Below are positions 45,097 through 57,667 of a stretch of DNA of 64,000 nucleotides, piece by piece. The stretch is from Multifurca ochricompacta. Its lineage: Eukaryota > Basidiomycota > Agaricomycetes > Russulales > Russulaceae. Both the position numbers and the translations under genes were made by a program. The stretch's first letter is position 1, and each line of letters starts with the position of its first letter. The stretch covers positions 248,001 to 312,000 of the forward strand of contig WTXG01000011.1 of assembly GCA_022496185.1 (NCBI GenBank). Direction: 5' to 3'. The notes beneath the pieces are model-generated. The model was not told the origin of the DNA. It searched no databases and saw only the letters and a program-made list of their open reading frames with translations.

Positions 45097-45414
45097 TTAT
45101 TCCCTTCCCTTCCCTTCCCCTTCCCTTCCCCTTCCCCTCCTCCTTCCTTCATTATTCTCTTCCTCCCATCGGCCGGATCTTTTATACTGTACCGTACCAA
45201 CCTGCCGGGTGGATCTCTCCCTTCTCTCTTGAATGAAATGCAGATGCAGAAATTCATCAGTTGTTTTCCGCCCGCTCCGCTAGTTAGAGTAACCCATTTG
45301 ACACATGTTCGATTCTTGCTACGCCGTTCCACGCTTACCCCTCCTGCTATTTAACTCCCTTCTTCACGCACTAGCCATGATCATCAATTTAAGCCCCCAA
45401 ACTCCCTCCTCAAA
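42316..45414. other. 3.1 kb region without a recognised gene; low-complexity tracts
   Basis: Several short frames exist on both strands, none with a known motif. The most protein-like is the plus-strand stretch 42700-42915 (NALLSCKCLLDPAEPLSGG, then NLSTSFSVVFSLTPNRRNVR), possibly an exon of an unknown or decayed gene. Repeats: C run of 18 at 44034-44051; TGTGCA units about 44848-44878; GGGATGGTATT units about 44885-44917; CTAT repeat about 44945-44967; ATT repeat about 45064-45094; CCCTTCC-type tract to about 45149. The last 260 bp are the PAL promoter. Polypyrimidine and microsatellite content is much higher than elsewhere in the window. Confidence 0.4.
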
Positions 45415-48046
45415 ATGACCATTCTCTCAACAGAGCCCCGAATGAACGGTTTCCACCGCACCCCTGATCCTCCTGTGACAGAACCCCTTACTACCAAAAT
45501 TTCTTCTACTCCTACTCATACCAATGGCCCATCTACCTCTTCCCCAACGTTGCCGTCTAAACTTGGCCCCTCCAGTTTGTTATCTAAATTTCTTGACCAG
45601 TTCAACGAGCTCGAGTCATACAAGTACATCAACTCGTTTTCCCTTATGCTATGCTGTCTTTAATCATCACAACCCTCAGACATGGCAAGACTATCGTCAT
45701 TGATGGTCACAACCTTTCTATTCCTGCTCTTGTTGCTGTTGCAAGACACAATGCACAAGTCATCCTGAATAGCTCGACCGAAATTAGGGCTCGCATTCAA
45801 AAGTCGCGTGATGTCATCATGAGCAAAATTGATTCCTCCAAAAGTGTATATGGTGTCAGCACCGGTTTCGGCGGTAGCGGCAAGTTGTTTCCAAGCGCTC
45901 TCGTCTGTCCAGTCCAGTCGTAACTTATCACCACCCTTGTCCACAGCTGACACTCGCACTGCAGACACTCTCGCACTCGGAAGCGCGCTATTGCAGCACC
46001 AGCATGCCGGCGTGCTGCCTTCGTCCGCGGATATTCTTCCTTCTCTTCCCCTTCTCGACCCTCTAGCATCTACGAGCATGCCAGAATCTTGGGTTCGTGG
46101 AGCAATACTTGTTCGGATCAATTCGTTGATTCGCGGTCACTCTGGTGTTCGATGGGAACTCATTGAAAAAATGGTGGCCCTCCTTCGGACCAATATCACA
46201 CCTCTGGTGCCTCTCCGTGGCAGTATCTCCGCCTCTGGAGGTATATAGATTTTAGATTATGTCAAGCGTATTGACGACTTATATGACACCCAGATCTATC
46301 GCCCCTTTCTTACGTAGCAGGTACGCTTATCGGGAATCCGGCAATCAGGGTCTTTGATGGCCCAGCTGCATTTGGCGCTCGTGCCATCGTTTCATCCCGC
46401 GAAGCGCTGGCTAAGCATAGTATTGAACCCATCAAACTCGGTGCTAAGGAACACTTGGGAGTTCTCAACGGCACAGCCTTCTCGGCATCTGTTGCTGGCC
46501 TAGCACTTAATGAAGCCGTCCATCTCGCGTTGCTCGCTCAAATCTGTACTGCGATGGGGACAGAAGCGTTGCTCGGCGTACGCGGAAACTATGCACCCTT
46601 CATTCATGATGTCGCCCGTCCTCATCCAGGACAGGTGGGCTCGCTTCTCAGATAGTTTATCATGACACTTTTTCATAAGTCATGTTGGCAGATTGAGGTC
46701 GCACGCACCATTTGGGACTTGCTCCAAGATAGCAAGTTCGCTGTCAGTGATGAGAAGGAAGTCACCATAGATCAAGATCAAGGTGAATTACGCCAGGATC
46801 GCTATCCTCTTCGAACAGCGCCACAATTTCTTGGTCCCCAAATTGAGGATATTCTTGCCGCCTTGAACTCAATTTCTATTGAATGCAACTCTAGTACGTT
46901 TTAGTCGTGCAAGTGTCTTTTCACATGTTTCATTTATCCTTGCAGCAACGGACAACCCTCTTGTGGATGCAGAAACCAATGAGGTTCATCACGGGGGGAA
47001 CTTCCAGGCTATGGCTGTCACGAACGCGATGGAGAAAACGCGTCTTGCCTTGCATCACATCGGCAAACTGTTATTCGCCCAATCTGCTGAACTAGTCAAC
47101 CCTGCCATGAACCGTGGCCTCCCGCCGTCTCTCGCTGCGAGTGACCCGTCTTTGAATTATCATGGCAAAGGTGTTGATATTGCTGTTGCGGCATATGTCG
47201 GGGAGTTGGGTTACCTTGCTAGCCCCGTGTCCACACACATCCAGTCGGCAGAGATGCACAACCAGGCCGTCAAGTAGGTGTATACTGAGTCCCGTTTTCC
47301 TGCGCTTTCCTCACATTGTGTCCAGTTCCCTTGCACTTATCTCGGCCCGTGCCACCATCAACGCGCTTGAGGTGCTTTCTATGCTGATTTCGAGTTACCT
47401 TTATCTGCTGTGCCAGGCGTTTGATATCCGTGCTCTGCAAGTAGATTTCAACCGTGCGTTGATCCTTATTGTCAAGGAGGAACTTTCCGCGCACTTTGGC
47501 GAGAAGTTGGCCGAGCGAGAATTGTCTGTTTTCCAGGACGTACTCAAGTGTATGTACCGAAAGCTGGATTCAACTTCGACCATGGACGCGGCGCCACGTA
47601 TGATGGAAGTAGCTGGTGCTTCTTTGTCCGTCCTGGTGGACTTTTTCACCACGGGTTCCTCTTCAGATCCTACTGCACTCATTGCGATTCCCACGTTCCG
47701 CGCTTCAGTTGCGTCCCGTGCAACATCTCTTCTACTATCGCTCCGAAAGGAATATTTATCTGGTGCACGCGGGGAAGCACCGGCAAGCAATTATCTAAAC
47801 AAGACGCGGCCCGTTTATGCGTTTGTTCGTAAGACGCTTGGAATTCGTATGCATGGTTCTGAGAATGAGAGCGTGTTTGCCAAGGGACTGGGCATTGAGG
47901 ATGTCACTATTGGCCAGAATGTTTCATTGATTCACGAGGTACGATCCATAGATGTTGAACTAGCGAGGAGAAAACTCACGACTCTGCAGGCAATCCGTGA
48001 TGGCAAAATGCAAGCTATCGTCTCAGGTCTTTTCACCTCCACATAA
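45415..48046 (+). CDS. PAL: Phenylalanine ammonia-lyase, first tandem copy
   Basis: Cytosolic lyase that removes ammonia from L-phenylalanine (and often tyrosine) to give cinnamate. ATG 45415 is followed by a Thr/Pro/Ser-rich leader, then [16 protein letters not shown]. The active-site tyrosine loop is [16 protein letters not shown]. The MIO cofactor is formed from the Ala-Ser-Gly in LRGSISASG, after which an intron interrupts the next Asp codon ([10 protein letters not shown]). Other hallmarks are [94 protein letters not shown] and [20 protein letters not shown]. The C-terminal shielding region ends [15 protein letters not shown] at 48046. About eight introns, full length near 720 residues. 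All catalytic parts are intact. Confidence 0.95.
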
Positions 48047-48899
48047 AGCCATTTCTTCGTTTCCGTAAATTATTCCCTATTCCCTCTTTGCCCTTTGCGT
48101 TCACGTTCATACATTCCACTTCTTTCATATCACGCCACGTCTGTGTTAGAGCATGCTAGTTATAAGCGTCGTGGTATATTTAAATTCATTCGGATAATGG
48201 AGGAGAATACGTCGCGTAGTAATAGAAAAATTCCCATTCCCCTATCATGCACGGAGTTAGCCAAAACATGGTTAGTTCAATTACCAAATTCATGATTCTG
48301 GTCGACCGAGACACCCCTTGACATGGAATATGGGTGTTTTGCTGTTTCTCTAATAGCGATATCCTCATCCCGCTGGCTGTCATTTTTGAATGATAACGAT
48401 AATGAAGAGCACAACCACCGGTCCACCACTAGCCACTGATGGGAGGACTGACGCAAGTAATATTAGCACCAAAACAACCTTTACTGCACCACTACAATAA
48501 CGCCATGCCATCGTCAGTAAACAGTTGAACCGTCGAAAACATCATAATCACAAAGGGCTGTCTCCTCACATCCCATCCCCAAAATGTCTTCGGCCGGATC
48601 TCCTTCCATCCGTATCCGACGGAATGAAGGAAGGAACTAAAATAATGAGGAGAACCAAAATAATGAGGAGAACCCGGTATCTGGTTGCCTTCTGGTTGCC
48701 TTCTGGCGGCTTCGTGCTTCAATGATCAAATCCATTCCTTCTCCTGCTGCTTCCCACCTGTTTCCCAAATACATAAAATCATGGGCACGGGAGAGGGATA
48801 TTAATCAAACGAGAGTATATTACTCTCTCTCTCTCTCTCTCTCCTTTCTCCTCTCTCCTTCTCCTTCATATCCATATCCATATCCTCTGCCTTACCCTC
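48047..48899. promoter_or_regulatory. Region between the two PAL genes
   Basis: 850 bp containing the 3' flank of the first PAL gene and the promoter of the second. AAAATAATGAGGAGAACC is repeated in tandem (48639-48674), GGTTGCCTTCT is repeated next to it (about 48682-48704), and a CT repeat runs 48823-48842. No gene seen. Confidence 0.45.
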
Positions 48900-51628
48900 A
48901 TGACCATTCCCGCATCTGAGCCACTGTCTAGCCCGAACCCGAACGGCTATCAAACGAACCCGGCACCGTCAGACCTTCTCTCGCAGTTCATAAACCAATA
49001 CCAAGAATTACAGAGTTATAAGTACGTGTCCTGGTCGCACGTAAAGGCCTCAGCTGACACATTGTCCTTGGTTTGGGTTTGGTAGAAATGGGAAGTCTAT
49101 AGTCTTGGACGGTCAATCGCTGACCGTAGCAGGGGTTGTCGGAGTAGCCCGATATGGAGCATCCGTCGCGCTAAAAGATACACCAGAGATCCGAGAGCGT
49201 ATGGCTAAGTCACGCGGCGTGCTCATCAGCAAGGTACAGACAGCTAAAAGCGTATATGGCGTGAGCACGGGTCTTGGCGGTAGTGGTGAGCGTCGTGGTT
49301 GCCTTTAATGCCTCTGTCACATCGAGCTTAACGTATCACTACATATCTATTATCTGAATTGCGCGAACGGTATATTCATACTATGAACGAACCGCAGCCG
49401 ATACACGGACGAATGACACAATTGGCCTAGGACATGCCCTCTTACAGCATCACCACACCGGTGTGCTGCCGTCTATGGTATCTTTCCGAGGCCCGCTCCC
49501 TGCTCTACCCCTGTCGGACCCACTTGCGACGACGAGCATGCCTGAGGCGTGGGTGCGCGGCGCGATCCTCGTGCGCATCAATTCGCTCGTCCGTGGCCAC
49601 TCCGCCGTGCGCTGGGAACTGCTCGAGAGGATGGCTGTGTTGCTACGCGAGGACATCACGCCATGCGTCCCGCTGCGTGGGAGCATCTCCGCATCTGGTG
49701 GTGCGTCGCTAGCCCTCACTTCCCTGCCGTATCGAAGTATATATAAATCTGACCCATGTCTTTTTCTTTCTTTGCGCACAAGATCTTACCCCGTTGGCGT
49801 ACGTCGCCGGAACTATTGCCGGGATCCGCAATATCAGGGTGTTTGACGGACCGCGCGCCTTTGGCGCACGCGAGATCGTGTCTTGCAGGAAGGCTCTTGA
49901 CAGGCATCACATAGAACCTCTTCCTCTGTTGGAAAAGGAGAATCTCGGTATCATGAACGGGACTGCCTTTTCGGCGTCTGTGGCGTCGCTTGCGCTCCAC
50001 GACGCCGTCCACCTCGCGCTGCTCGCACAGGTGTGTACAGCTATGGGTACGGAGGCACTCATAGGTGTTCGTGCCAATTATGATCCGTTCATCCATGAGG
50101 TTGCCCGACCTCACCCGGGACAGGTGCGTCTAAAAAAGTTTGGGGGAGTGTACACGTTCATATGACCAATTGGAACGTCATTTAGGTGGAGGCGGCACGT
50201 ACTATCTGGGACCTCTTGAAGGGCAGCACTCTTGCAGGCGGGCATGAGAAGGACGTGACTATCGAACAGGATCAGGGAGAACTTCGCCAGGACCGGTATA
50301 CCTTGCGCACGGCACCCCAATTCCTTGGTCCTCAAATCGAGGACATCGTCTCGGCGCTCAACGTTGTTACAATCGAATGCAACTCCAGTACGCTTCAAAT
50401 ATTTTTCTGGCTCTTTTCTCGTTCCCTCCCTCCCTCCCTCCTGACATTGAATGTGGTACAGCAACGGACAATCCGCTTTTCAATGGAGAGACAGGAGAGG
50501 TGCATCACGGAGGCAACTTTCAGGCAATGGCTGTGACAAACGCGATGGAGAAAACGCGTCTTGCCTTGCATCATATTGGAAAACTGCTGTTCGCACAGGC
50601 TACGGAATTGATGAATCCAGCCATGAATCGAGGGCTTCCTCCATCGCTCGCGGCGAGCGATCCGTCACTCAACTACCATGGCAAAGGGCTCGACATCGCA
50701 GTCGCTGCGTACACAAGCGAATTGGGCTTCTTGGCAAACCCTGTTTCAACGCACATTCAATCAGCGGAGATGCATAACCAAGCAGTCAAGTAAGTGTGTT
50801 AAGACATCGTGCAGATGTGAACCGCTAGACGCTGTGCACTTAGCTCGTTGGCGCTCATCTCCGCGCGCGCCACGATCACGTCGTTAGAGGTGCTGTCCAT
50901 GCTGACGGCGACATATCTTTACCTTCTTTGCCAAGGTAAAATTTTTCCATGATTATATGGAACACTTGGCTTAATGCATACACAGCGTTGGACATACGTG
51001 CTATGCAAGCAAAATTTGAGAAGGAACTACACGAGATTGTGCAAGAAGAATTTTTGGCTAACTTTGGTTCTTACATCACGCCATTGGAAGCAGCGTCATT
51101 GTTCAAACATGTCCTCAACGGGATGTTTGCGGTATTGGATACGACAACGACCATGGATGTCACAGACCGCATGGCAAAGGTGGCGGCTTCAGGTGATAGC
51201 ATACTTGTGAAACATTTCACGCAACCACAAGGCTCTGGTATCATCGCACTGTCTGGGTTACGTGGTTTCAATGTCGGTGTCGCCAAACGTGCAGCGGCTT
51301 CTCTTACGGCTTTACGGGAAGCCTATCTGACAGGGGCCCGCGGCCATGCTCCAGCAAGTGTTCACTTGTCAAGGACGCGACCTGTTTACGACTTTATAAG
51401 AATAAAGCTGGGAATCGGTATGCATGGCCTTGAAAATCACCGGTCATTCCCCAATGGATTGGATCTTGAGGATGCGACGATTGGGGAGAACGTATCTTTG
51501 ATACATGAGGTAAGATTCTCACAATGTCAACGCCGAAATTTGACTTTAAGTTTGTATTTGTATAGGCTATCCGTGATGGCGAATTACAGAGGATCGTTGT
51601 TGGTTTGTTTTTGAAATTGACGGATTAA
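48900..51628 (+). CDS. PAL: Phenylalanine ammonia-lyase, second tandem copy
   Basis: Paralogue of the preceding gene, same strand. ATG 48900 ([17 protein letters not shown]). It has a shorter leader, then [17 protein letters not shown] and, across an intron at the same place as in copy one, [14 protein letters not shown]. Active-site parts: [18 protein letters not shown] triad in LRGSISASG with the next Asp codon split by an intron as in the first copy, [92 protein letters not shown]. The C-terminus ends [15 protein letters not shown] and stops at 51628. One extra intron splits the region after TYLYLLCQ (about 50936-50985). Full length and apparently functional. Both copies probably arose by local duplication. 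Confidence 0.95.
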
Positions 51629-51692
51629 AACACGTGGCACGGGAGTAAATGACGTAATTAGGCACGGGACTTGTTAATTATAAGTTGTTGTT

Positions 51693-54600
51693 TTGTTGTT
51701 TAAAGTAAAAATTGTGAGTGATACACAAAACTTTTTAGTCGGTCGAGAGTCGTGTTCTTTCTTTCTTTTCAATCATCTTCGTTTTCAAGCCCATGATGGG
51801 GCTTTTGCCCATCCATGGTCTGCCTTTCGAGTGGCGGTCAAATCCCTTACACTTACAAAACATTCCACCACGCGATCCTTTCATCTCACTGCCATTAGAC
51901 ACCTTCCCGTTCCAACCAGCATAGCTCGTGCGGTTGCTGCACCCTCTGTCGGTGATTTTGTCCCCCAGAATGGAGAGCGTGTCCTCAACTCCCCCTCAGA
52001 GCTTGCACGTCGCATATCTGCCAAAGTCCTTCCAAAACTTCCACGCCCTAACATTCGCAAGGTGGTCATGGTCGGCTCTGGTGGTCTCTCTATCGGTCAG
52101 GCGGGCGAGTTCGATTATTCCGGGTCACAAGCAATGAAGGCCCTACGTGAAGAAGGTATTGATGCCGTCCTTATCAACCCAAATATCGCGACGTGGCAGA
52201 CCAGCCACCAGTTGGCCTCCGAGGTGTATTTTCTCCCTATCTCTGTCGACTACGTTGCATACGTGCTCGAAAAGGAACGGCCCGATGGTATCCTCCTTAC
52301 ATTTGGTGGTCAGAGCGCGCTCAACGTTGGCATCGAACTTGATCGCATGGGCGTTTTAGAACGACTCGGTGTTCAGGTTCTTGGTACCCCAATACGCACT
52401 CTGGAAGTCTCCGAAGACAGAGACTTATTCGTACAGGCTCTCAAGGGTGATCAATGATGGCTCCTTTTTCCATTAGCTTCTGCGTACTGATCCTCACTCC
52501 CAGAGATCGATATCCCGGTAGCGCAGTCTACGGCAGTTTCTTCTGTGAACGCGGCCCTCGATGCGGCAGACAAGATTGGATACCCGGTCATCATGCGTTC
52601 GGCTTTCACTCTTGGGGGTCTCGGCTCTGGTTTTGCGAACAATCCTGAAGAACTTCGTGATCTTGCTGCGCGTGGCCTCGCGCTTTCACCTCAAGTACTC
52701 GTCGAGCGTAGCATGAAAGGGTGGAAGGAAGTCGAGTATGAAGTAGTCCGAGATGGTGCTGATGTTTGTGCATCGTTTTGCTTCATCCCGGCTCGGTTTC
52801 CGTTGATGTGTCAGGTTACTACCTATTCAGAACACGATAATATGTTGCAACATGGAGAACTTCGACCCGCTTGGCACACATACAGGGGATTCGATCGTCG
52901 TCGCGCCCTCGCAGACACTAACGGATGATGAATACCATATGTTGCGGAGTGCTGCTCTTAAGGTATGATTCTAGGCAGTTTTGGCATCACCAACGTTGAC
53001 CGGTTCTGACAGGTCATCCGACACCTTGGGGTTGTAGGCGAATGTAACATACAATATGCCCTCAACCCTAACAGCCGGGAGTACTGTGTAATTGAGGTCA
53101 ATGCCCGGCACGTCTTTCAATGCATATTAAGCTGAACGTTTCTAACACGCCTGTTTAGTTTGAGCCGCTCCAGTGCGCTGGCTTCTAAGGCCACTGGCTA
53201 TCCGCTCGCATACACAGCTGCAAAACTTGCTCTTGGCTATACCCTTCCGGAACTTCCCAATGCCGTCACGAAGACCACGACCGCGTGCTTTGAGCCCTCT
53301 CTTGATTACATTGTTACAAAGATCCCTAAATGGGATCTTGCCAAGTTCTCGTCTCAAGTCAATCGTGAGGTCGGTTCATCGATGAAGTCCGTTGGCGAAG
53401 TCATGGCTATTGGCCGCACATTTGAGGAGAGTCTTATGAAGGCCGTGCGCATGGTAGACCCGCGCTGGGTTGGGTTCGAAGTTTTCGGCAAAAGAATGGA
53501 GAAGGAACAACTTGACAATGTGCTTCAGAAACCAACCGACATGAGGTTGTTTGCCATCGCGCAGGCAATGTATCTCGAAGGCTATACGGTTGACCGCATT
53601 CACAACCTTACCAAGATTGATAAGGTGCGCTATGCCACGAATCCTTATGGCTACGTATCTCAATCGGCACCACAGTGGTTCCTGTACAAGCTGGAGAACA
53701 TTGTCGAGACACATCGATCCCTGACTACTGCCGGCAGTGTTCAGGCCATCGACGCAGAGCTGATGACACGTGCTAAACGAATGGGCTTTGCAGACGTTCA
53801 CATCGCGTCCCTGGTCAACTCGAATGAAGTGGCTGTCCGCGCGTATCGTAAATCGTTAGGCATCGTTCCCTTCGTTAAGCGCATTGACACGCTCGCCGCC
53901 GAGTTCCCTGCTTACACGAACTACCTCTATACGACATACAATGCTTCCGAGCACGATGTCGAGTTCGACGAGCATGGGACGATGGTGCTTGGAAGTGGCG
54001 TATACCGCATCGGCAGCAGTGTCGAGTTCGACTGGTGCGCAGTGACATGTACGAGGAGTCTGCGTGACCAAGGCGTGCGCACCATTATGGTCAACTACAA
54101 CCCCGAGACTGTTTCCACGGACTTCGATGAGGCTGATCGGTTGTACTTTGAGGAGCTCGGATGGGAACGGGTAATGGACATCTTCGAGTTGGAGGGTGCA
54201 CAGGGCATTGTTGTCAGCGTCGGAGGTATGCTCTTCATTCTTTACGGAGGCGCCCTAGAGATACTGACGGTCAGTCAGGTCAACTGCCGCAGAATATTGC
54301 GTTGCGTCTTAAGGAGAGTGGCGTTAAGGTGCTTGGAACGGACCCCGAGAATATTGATATGGCGGAGGATCGGCACAAGTTCTCATCCGTCCTTGACAAG
54401 ATCGGCGTCGACCAGCCTGAATGGACCGAAGTCACGAGCGTTGAGGCTGCCAAAGCCTTTGCCGAAAGGGCCAGGTATGTTCTCTGGCTTCCCTCGATTC
54501 ACTCCGTTCTTAAGCCTATCCCTAGATATCCTGTTCTCATTCGCCCCTCTTACGTTCTTTCTGGTGCTGCCATGAACGTCGTTTTCGAAGAATCGGCCCT

Positions 54601-55809
54601 TGAATACAACCTGTCTGCTGCCGCTTCAGTCTCTCCCTTGCACCCTGTCGTTGTGACCAAGTTCATAGAGGGCGCTCAGGAGATCGATGTGGATGCCGTT
54701 GCGCATCAGGGCCGACTCCTTGTACATGCCGTGTCGGAGCATGTGGAGAATGCGGGTGTACACTCTGGTGATGCGACCCTCGTCCTTCCTCCTTACTCTC
54801 TTCCCGAGTTAGACATGGCGCGCCTCAAGGAGATTGCGCAAAAGGTGGCGGCTGGCTTTGACATTTCTGGCCCGTTCAATATGCAGATCATCCGGAAGGC
54901 TGGTGCGGTGGGCGAAAAATCGAAGCTCAAGGTGATTGAATGTAACTTGCGCGCATCGCGCTCTTTCCCTTTCGTGAGCAAAGTGTTAGGCCATAATTTC
55001 ATTGAGACAGCCGCGGCGGCTATCACGGGTGTAAATGTTCCCGAGCCAGTCGACGTGATGGCACAAGCACGGGATTATACGTCAGTCAAGGTTGCCCAGT
55101 TTTCGTGGACGCGCTTAGGCGGCGCAGATCCCTTTCTTGGTGTTGGTATGTATGATGGCTAAATCCGTATAGAAAACATGCGCTCATGCTTATGCGTCTT
55201 CAGAGATGGCGAGCACCGGAGAGGTAGCATCATTTGGCCGTGATGTGCACGAAGCTTATTGGGCGTCCCTGCTCAGCACAACCGGCTTCAGGGTTCCCCG
55301 CGAAAAGTCCGGTGTCCTAATAGGCGGTGATATCACGGCACCGGAGATGCGAACCATCGCGACAACTCTCTCTAATCTGGGTTTCCGATTATTCTGCTCC
55401 TCGCAGGTAATCGAAGAGTTCCTCAACGATTTGCCCTACGTCTCGGCAAAACGCATCTTCTTCCCGACGAAAGATAAGCGCAAGCTCCGTGAAGTATTCG
55501 ATGAGTTTGATATCCAGTGTGTCATCAACCTCGCCCGCAGTCGTGGGAAGTCCGTCACAGATGAGGACTATGTTGCACGACGGTGCGTATACGACTGCGC
55601 GACTTCCGCATTTGAATCTGACAGCGGTGATTTTACCCAGGAACGCTGTCGACTTTGGGTTGCCACTTTTGAATAACCCTCGAACAGCTCAGCTTTTTGT
55701 CGACAGTCTCGCGAAAAAAATGCCGCAAGGAGGCCTGCGGAAATATGTCGAAGGACGGATCCCCTCTGAGGTCAAGTCCTGGCGCGAGTTTACAGGTGTC
55801 CGCGGCTGA
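51693..55809 (+). CDS. CPA2: Carbamoyl-phosphate synthase, arginine-specific, large chain
   Basis: ATP-grasp enzyme that makes carbamoyl phosphate from bicarbonate, ammonia (from the small chain) and ATP for arginine synthesis. The first exon encodes a basic, Ser/Thr-rich leader ([20 protein letters not shown]) suited to mitochondrial import. Then [100 protein letters not shown], and in the second half [85 protein letters not shown]. The C-terminal allosteric domain ends at 55809. There is no fused glutaminase or aspartate transcarbamylase, so it is the arginine-pathway form. The first frame lacks an in-frame ATG before the leader, so 51693 is only the point where the frame opens; the true start is unresolved. 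Confidence 0.92.
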
Positions 55810-56015
55810 GGACCACTACGCTAACACTCACTGAGCGCTTGCAAAATATATATCAGACCGCCGCTACGGGCCACAAAAGGAGCATCACTGCCCCATCTAC
55901 GCACAAAGTTGATCTGTATGCTATCCTTATCCATTGCTGTCGCAAGTCTGTATGAATACATTCGTCTATACAATTTCATTCGCTTCTATCTTTCGTTGTC
56001 ATCACTGACACCTAA

Positions 56016-57667
56016 TCAAGGAAGGAGATCTTCTGGTAAGCAGAGCTGCTCAGTGGCAAGATCTAATGGCCTCAGCAGTCCGCGCGACTGATCAAAAGTC
56101 AGGTGTTTACGATCCGTTGCGAACTTTTGAGCTATTACGGGATCCAGCGTTCCCTCGATGGCGTCGGCTATGATACGCCCAATCACCGGCAAGAACTACA
56201 TTTACGTGCTTGAAGATAATTCAGAGGTATCCAAAACAGTACACCCACCTTATAGGCATGGCCACTTCCTGACGTCGCCAAGAACAGGCCAGTGTCCGAC
56301 GGATAATACCCTATCACCCAATCACCATCGGGTGAGTCTGTGTACCTACGAATGAGTTCGTGCCTTAGCCAGACGGAAGTTAGGCTGCTAGAGACGACAT
56401 TCACCAGCACAACCGGGTGGACGTGAAGGCCTTATCGGCGAGGTCGGGATAAACGTCGCGAAGCGAACTGCGCAGGCGTTTTAAACTCGACTGTGGTACC
56501 CGGAGACCATCGTCACCGTGAGAGGAGACGGTGCGGGGTGTCGAGACTATTTTTTTCTCCGTGCCCCCATGAGTATAATGCACCACTCCGGAATTGTGAA
56601 GGCCAAATTTGATGATGTTATCATCGTTGGGCTGCGTGTTGATAAACTGAGTTCAAGACTTCAGACTGGAACTGCAGAGAGGCGCACGGGGAATACGTAG
56701 AAGTTGGACTGGAAGTCTAACACGACGGGGACATTCCTGTATGGGGCCGCTTCAACCTCGGTAAGCTTGATGTGCGCGATAGTCTGACTTGGCGATAGGT
56801 GAGCACACCCGTCAATATTCGCTTGCGTCATTCTCACCCAGTTGAGAGACAACTCTCTCCAAGGTTAAGTTCAGGGAATGTAGACGCGGTCCATGATCCG
56901 GAGGCAATGACAACTAAACGTGCGCTTATTGAAGATCCATCGGCGAGCCTTACGCCAGATGTTCTTCCGTCCTCTCTCATGAGACCTACAACGGCCATCC
57001 CACTGACGACCTTTCCTCCCAACGTGATTACACGAGCCATCAGCTTCTCGACACCCTGGGCAGCCAGAGCCCAACCGGAGTCAAGGTTGAGATAGCCAAG
57101 AGAACGCTCGAACGAAATGCCAGTTTTCACATTGGCTGGGAAGACGGCGCGCGCGGCATCTCCAGAGTCAAGCTTTACGGTGCGCACACCGAGAGTGAGG
57201 TCGTTTATATACGCTTTTGATGCGTATGGCCGCTCGTCAGAAGAGCCCGAGACAAGAACCCCGGACCTAAATCCAAAAATTAATGACAAAGCATATACCA
57301 TTCCACTAGAGGAGCGAGAGCGGAATTACTCTCTATAGGTGTCACCCCATTCCTCAGTCTTCTTCCATTCTTCGATAGCATCCCGAGCAAGCCGCGTGTA
57401 AAATATGTCAGAATATGACGTCCGTACAACTGTACGCCGCCAAGTCGGCTAACTTGGTTAGATGTCGTTAGGAAGATAATGAGGGAGGACACGTCCCTTA
57501 CCCTTGTTTATATCAGTACTAGCTGCGTCAGGTGCTGGTAGTGTCTCTGATCGATCAATAACAGTGACATCTGTGAAACCCCTCTGAAGTAGGTGATAGG
57601 CCGTAGATATGCCAAAGCAGCCAGCACCAACTACGATAACACTCTCGTGTTTACACGAAACTACCAT
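56016..57667 (-). CDS. FAD-dependent amine oxidase (amadoriase / sarcosine or pipecolate oxidase-like)
   Basis: Flavoenzyme of the DAO/MSOX group, which oxidises secondary amines such as fructosyl amino acids, sarcosine or pipecolate with release of hydrogen peroxide. ATG 57667 (MVVSCKHESVIVVGAGCFG) starts with the dinucleotide-binding GAGCFG motif. Next come LQRGFTDVTVIDRSET, DAASTDINK (FAD-binding loop), FERSLGYLNLDSGWALAAQG and ARLVVIASGSWTASTFPELN. The segment RLCWYTDSPDGDWVI has a cysteine in the position of the covalent-FAD Cys, and SGSGHAYKFLPVIGR is the C-terminal FAD motif. The end is DLATEQLCLPEDLLP, stop 56016. Several short introns. Substrate is not decided. It is convergent with the CPA2 gene (206 bp between ends) and divergent from SEM1 (168 bp). 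Confidence 0.87.

Noticed and set aside
44618..45354. Frames of 118 and 179 codons with hydrophobic, Tyr- and Pro-rich stretches
   Set aside because: Generated by TGTGCA, ATT and CCCTTCC microsatellites rather than by a gene.
52740..52960. Apparent frameshift in CPA2 after [10 protein letters not shown]
   Set aside because: An intron from GTTTGT (about 52763) to TTCAG before AACACG restores the expected [14 protein letters not shown] in frame, so no error is needed.
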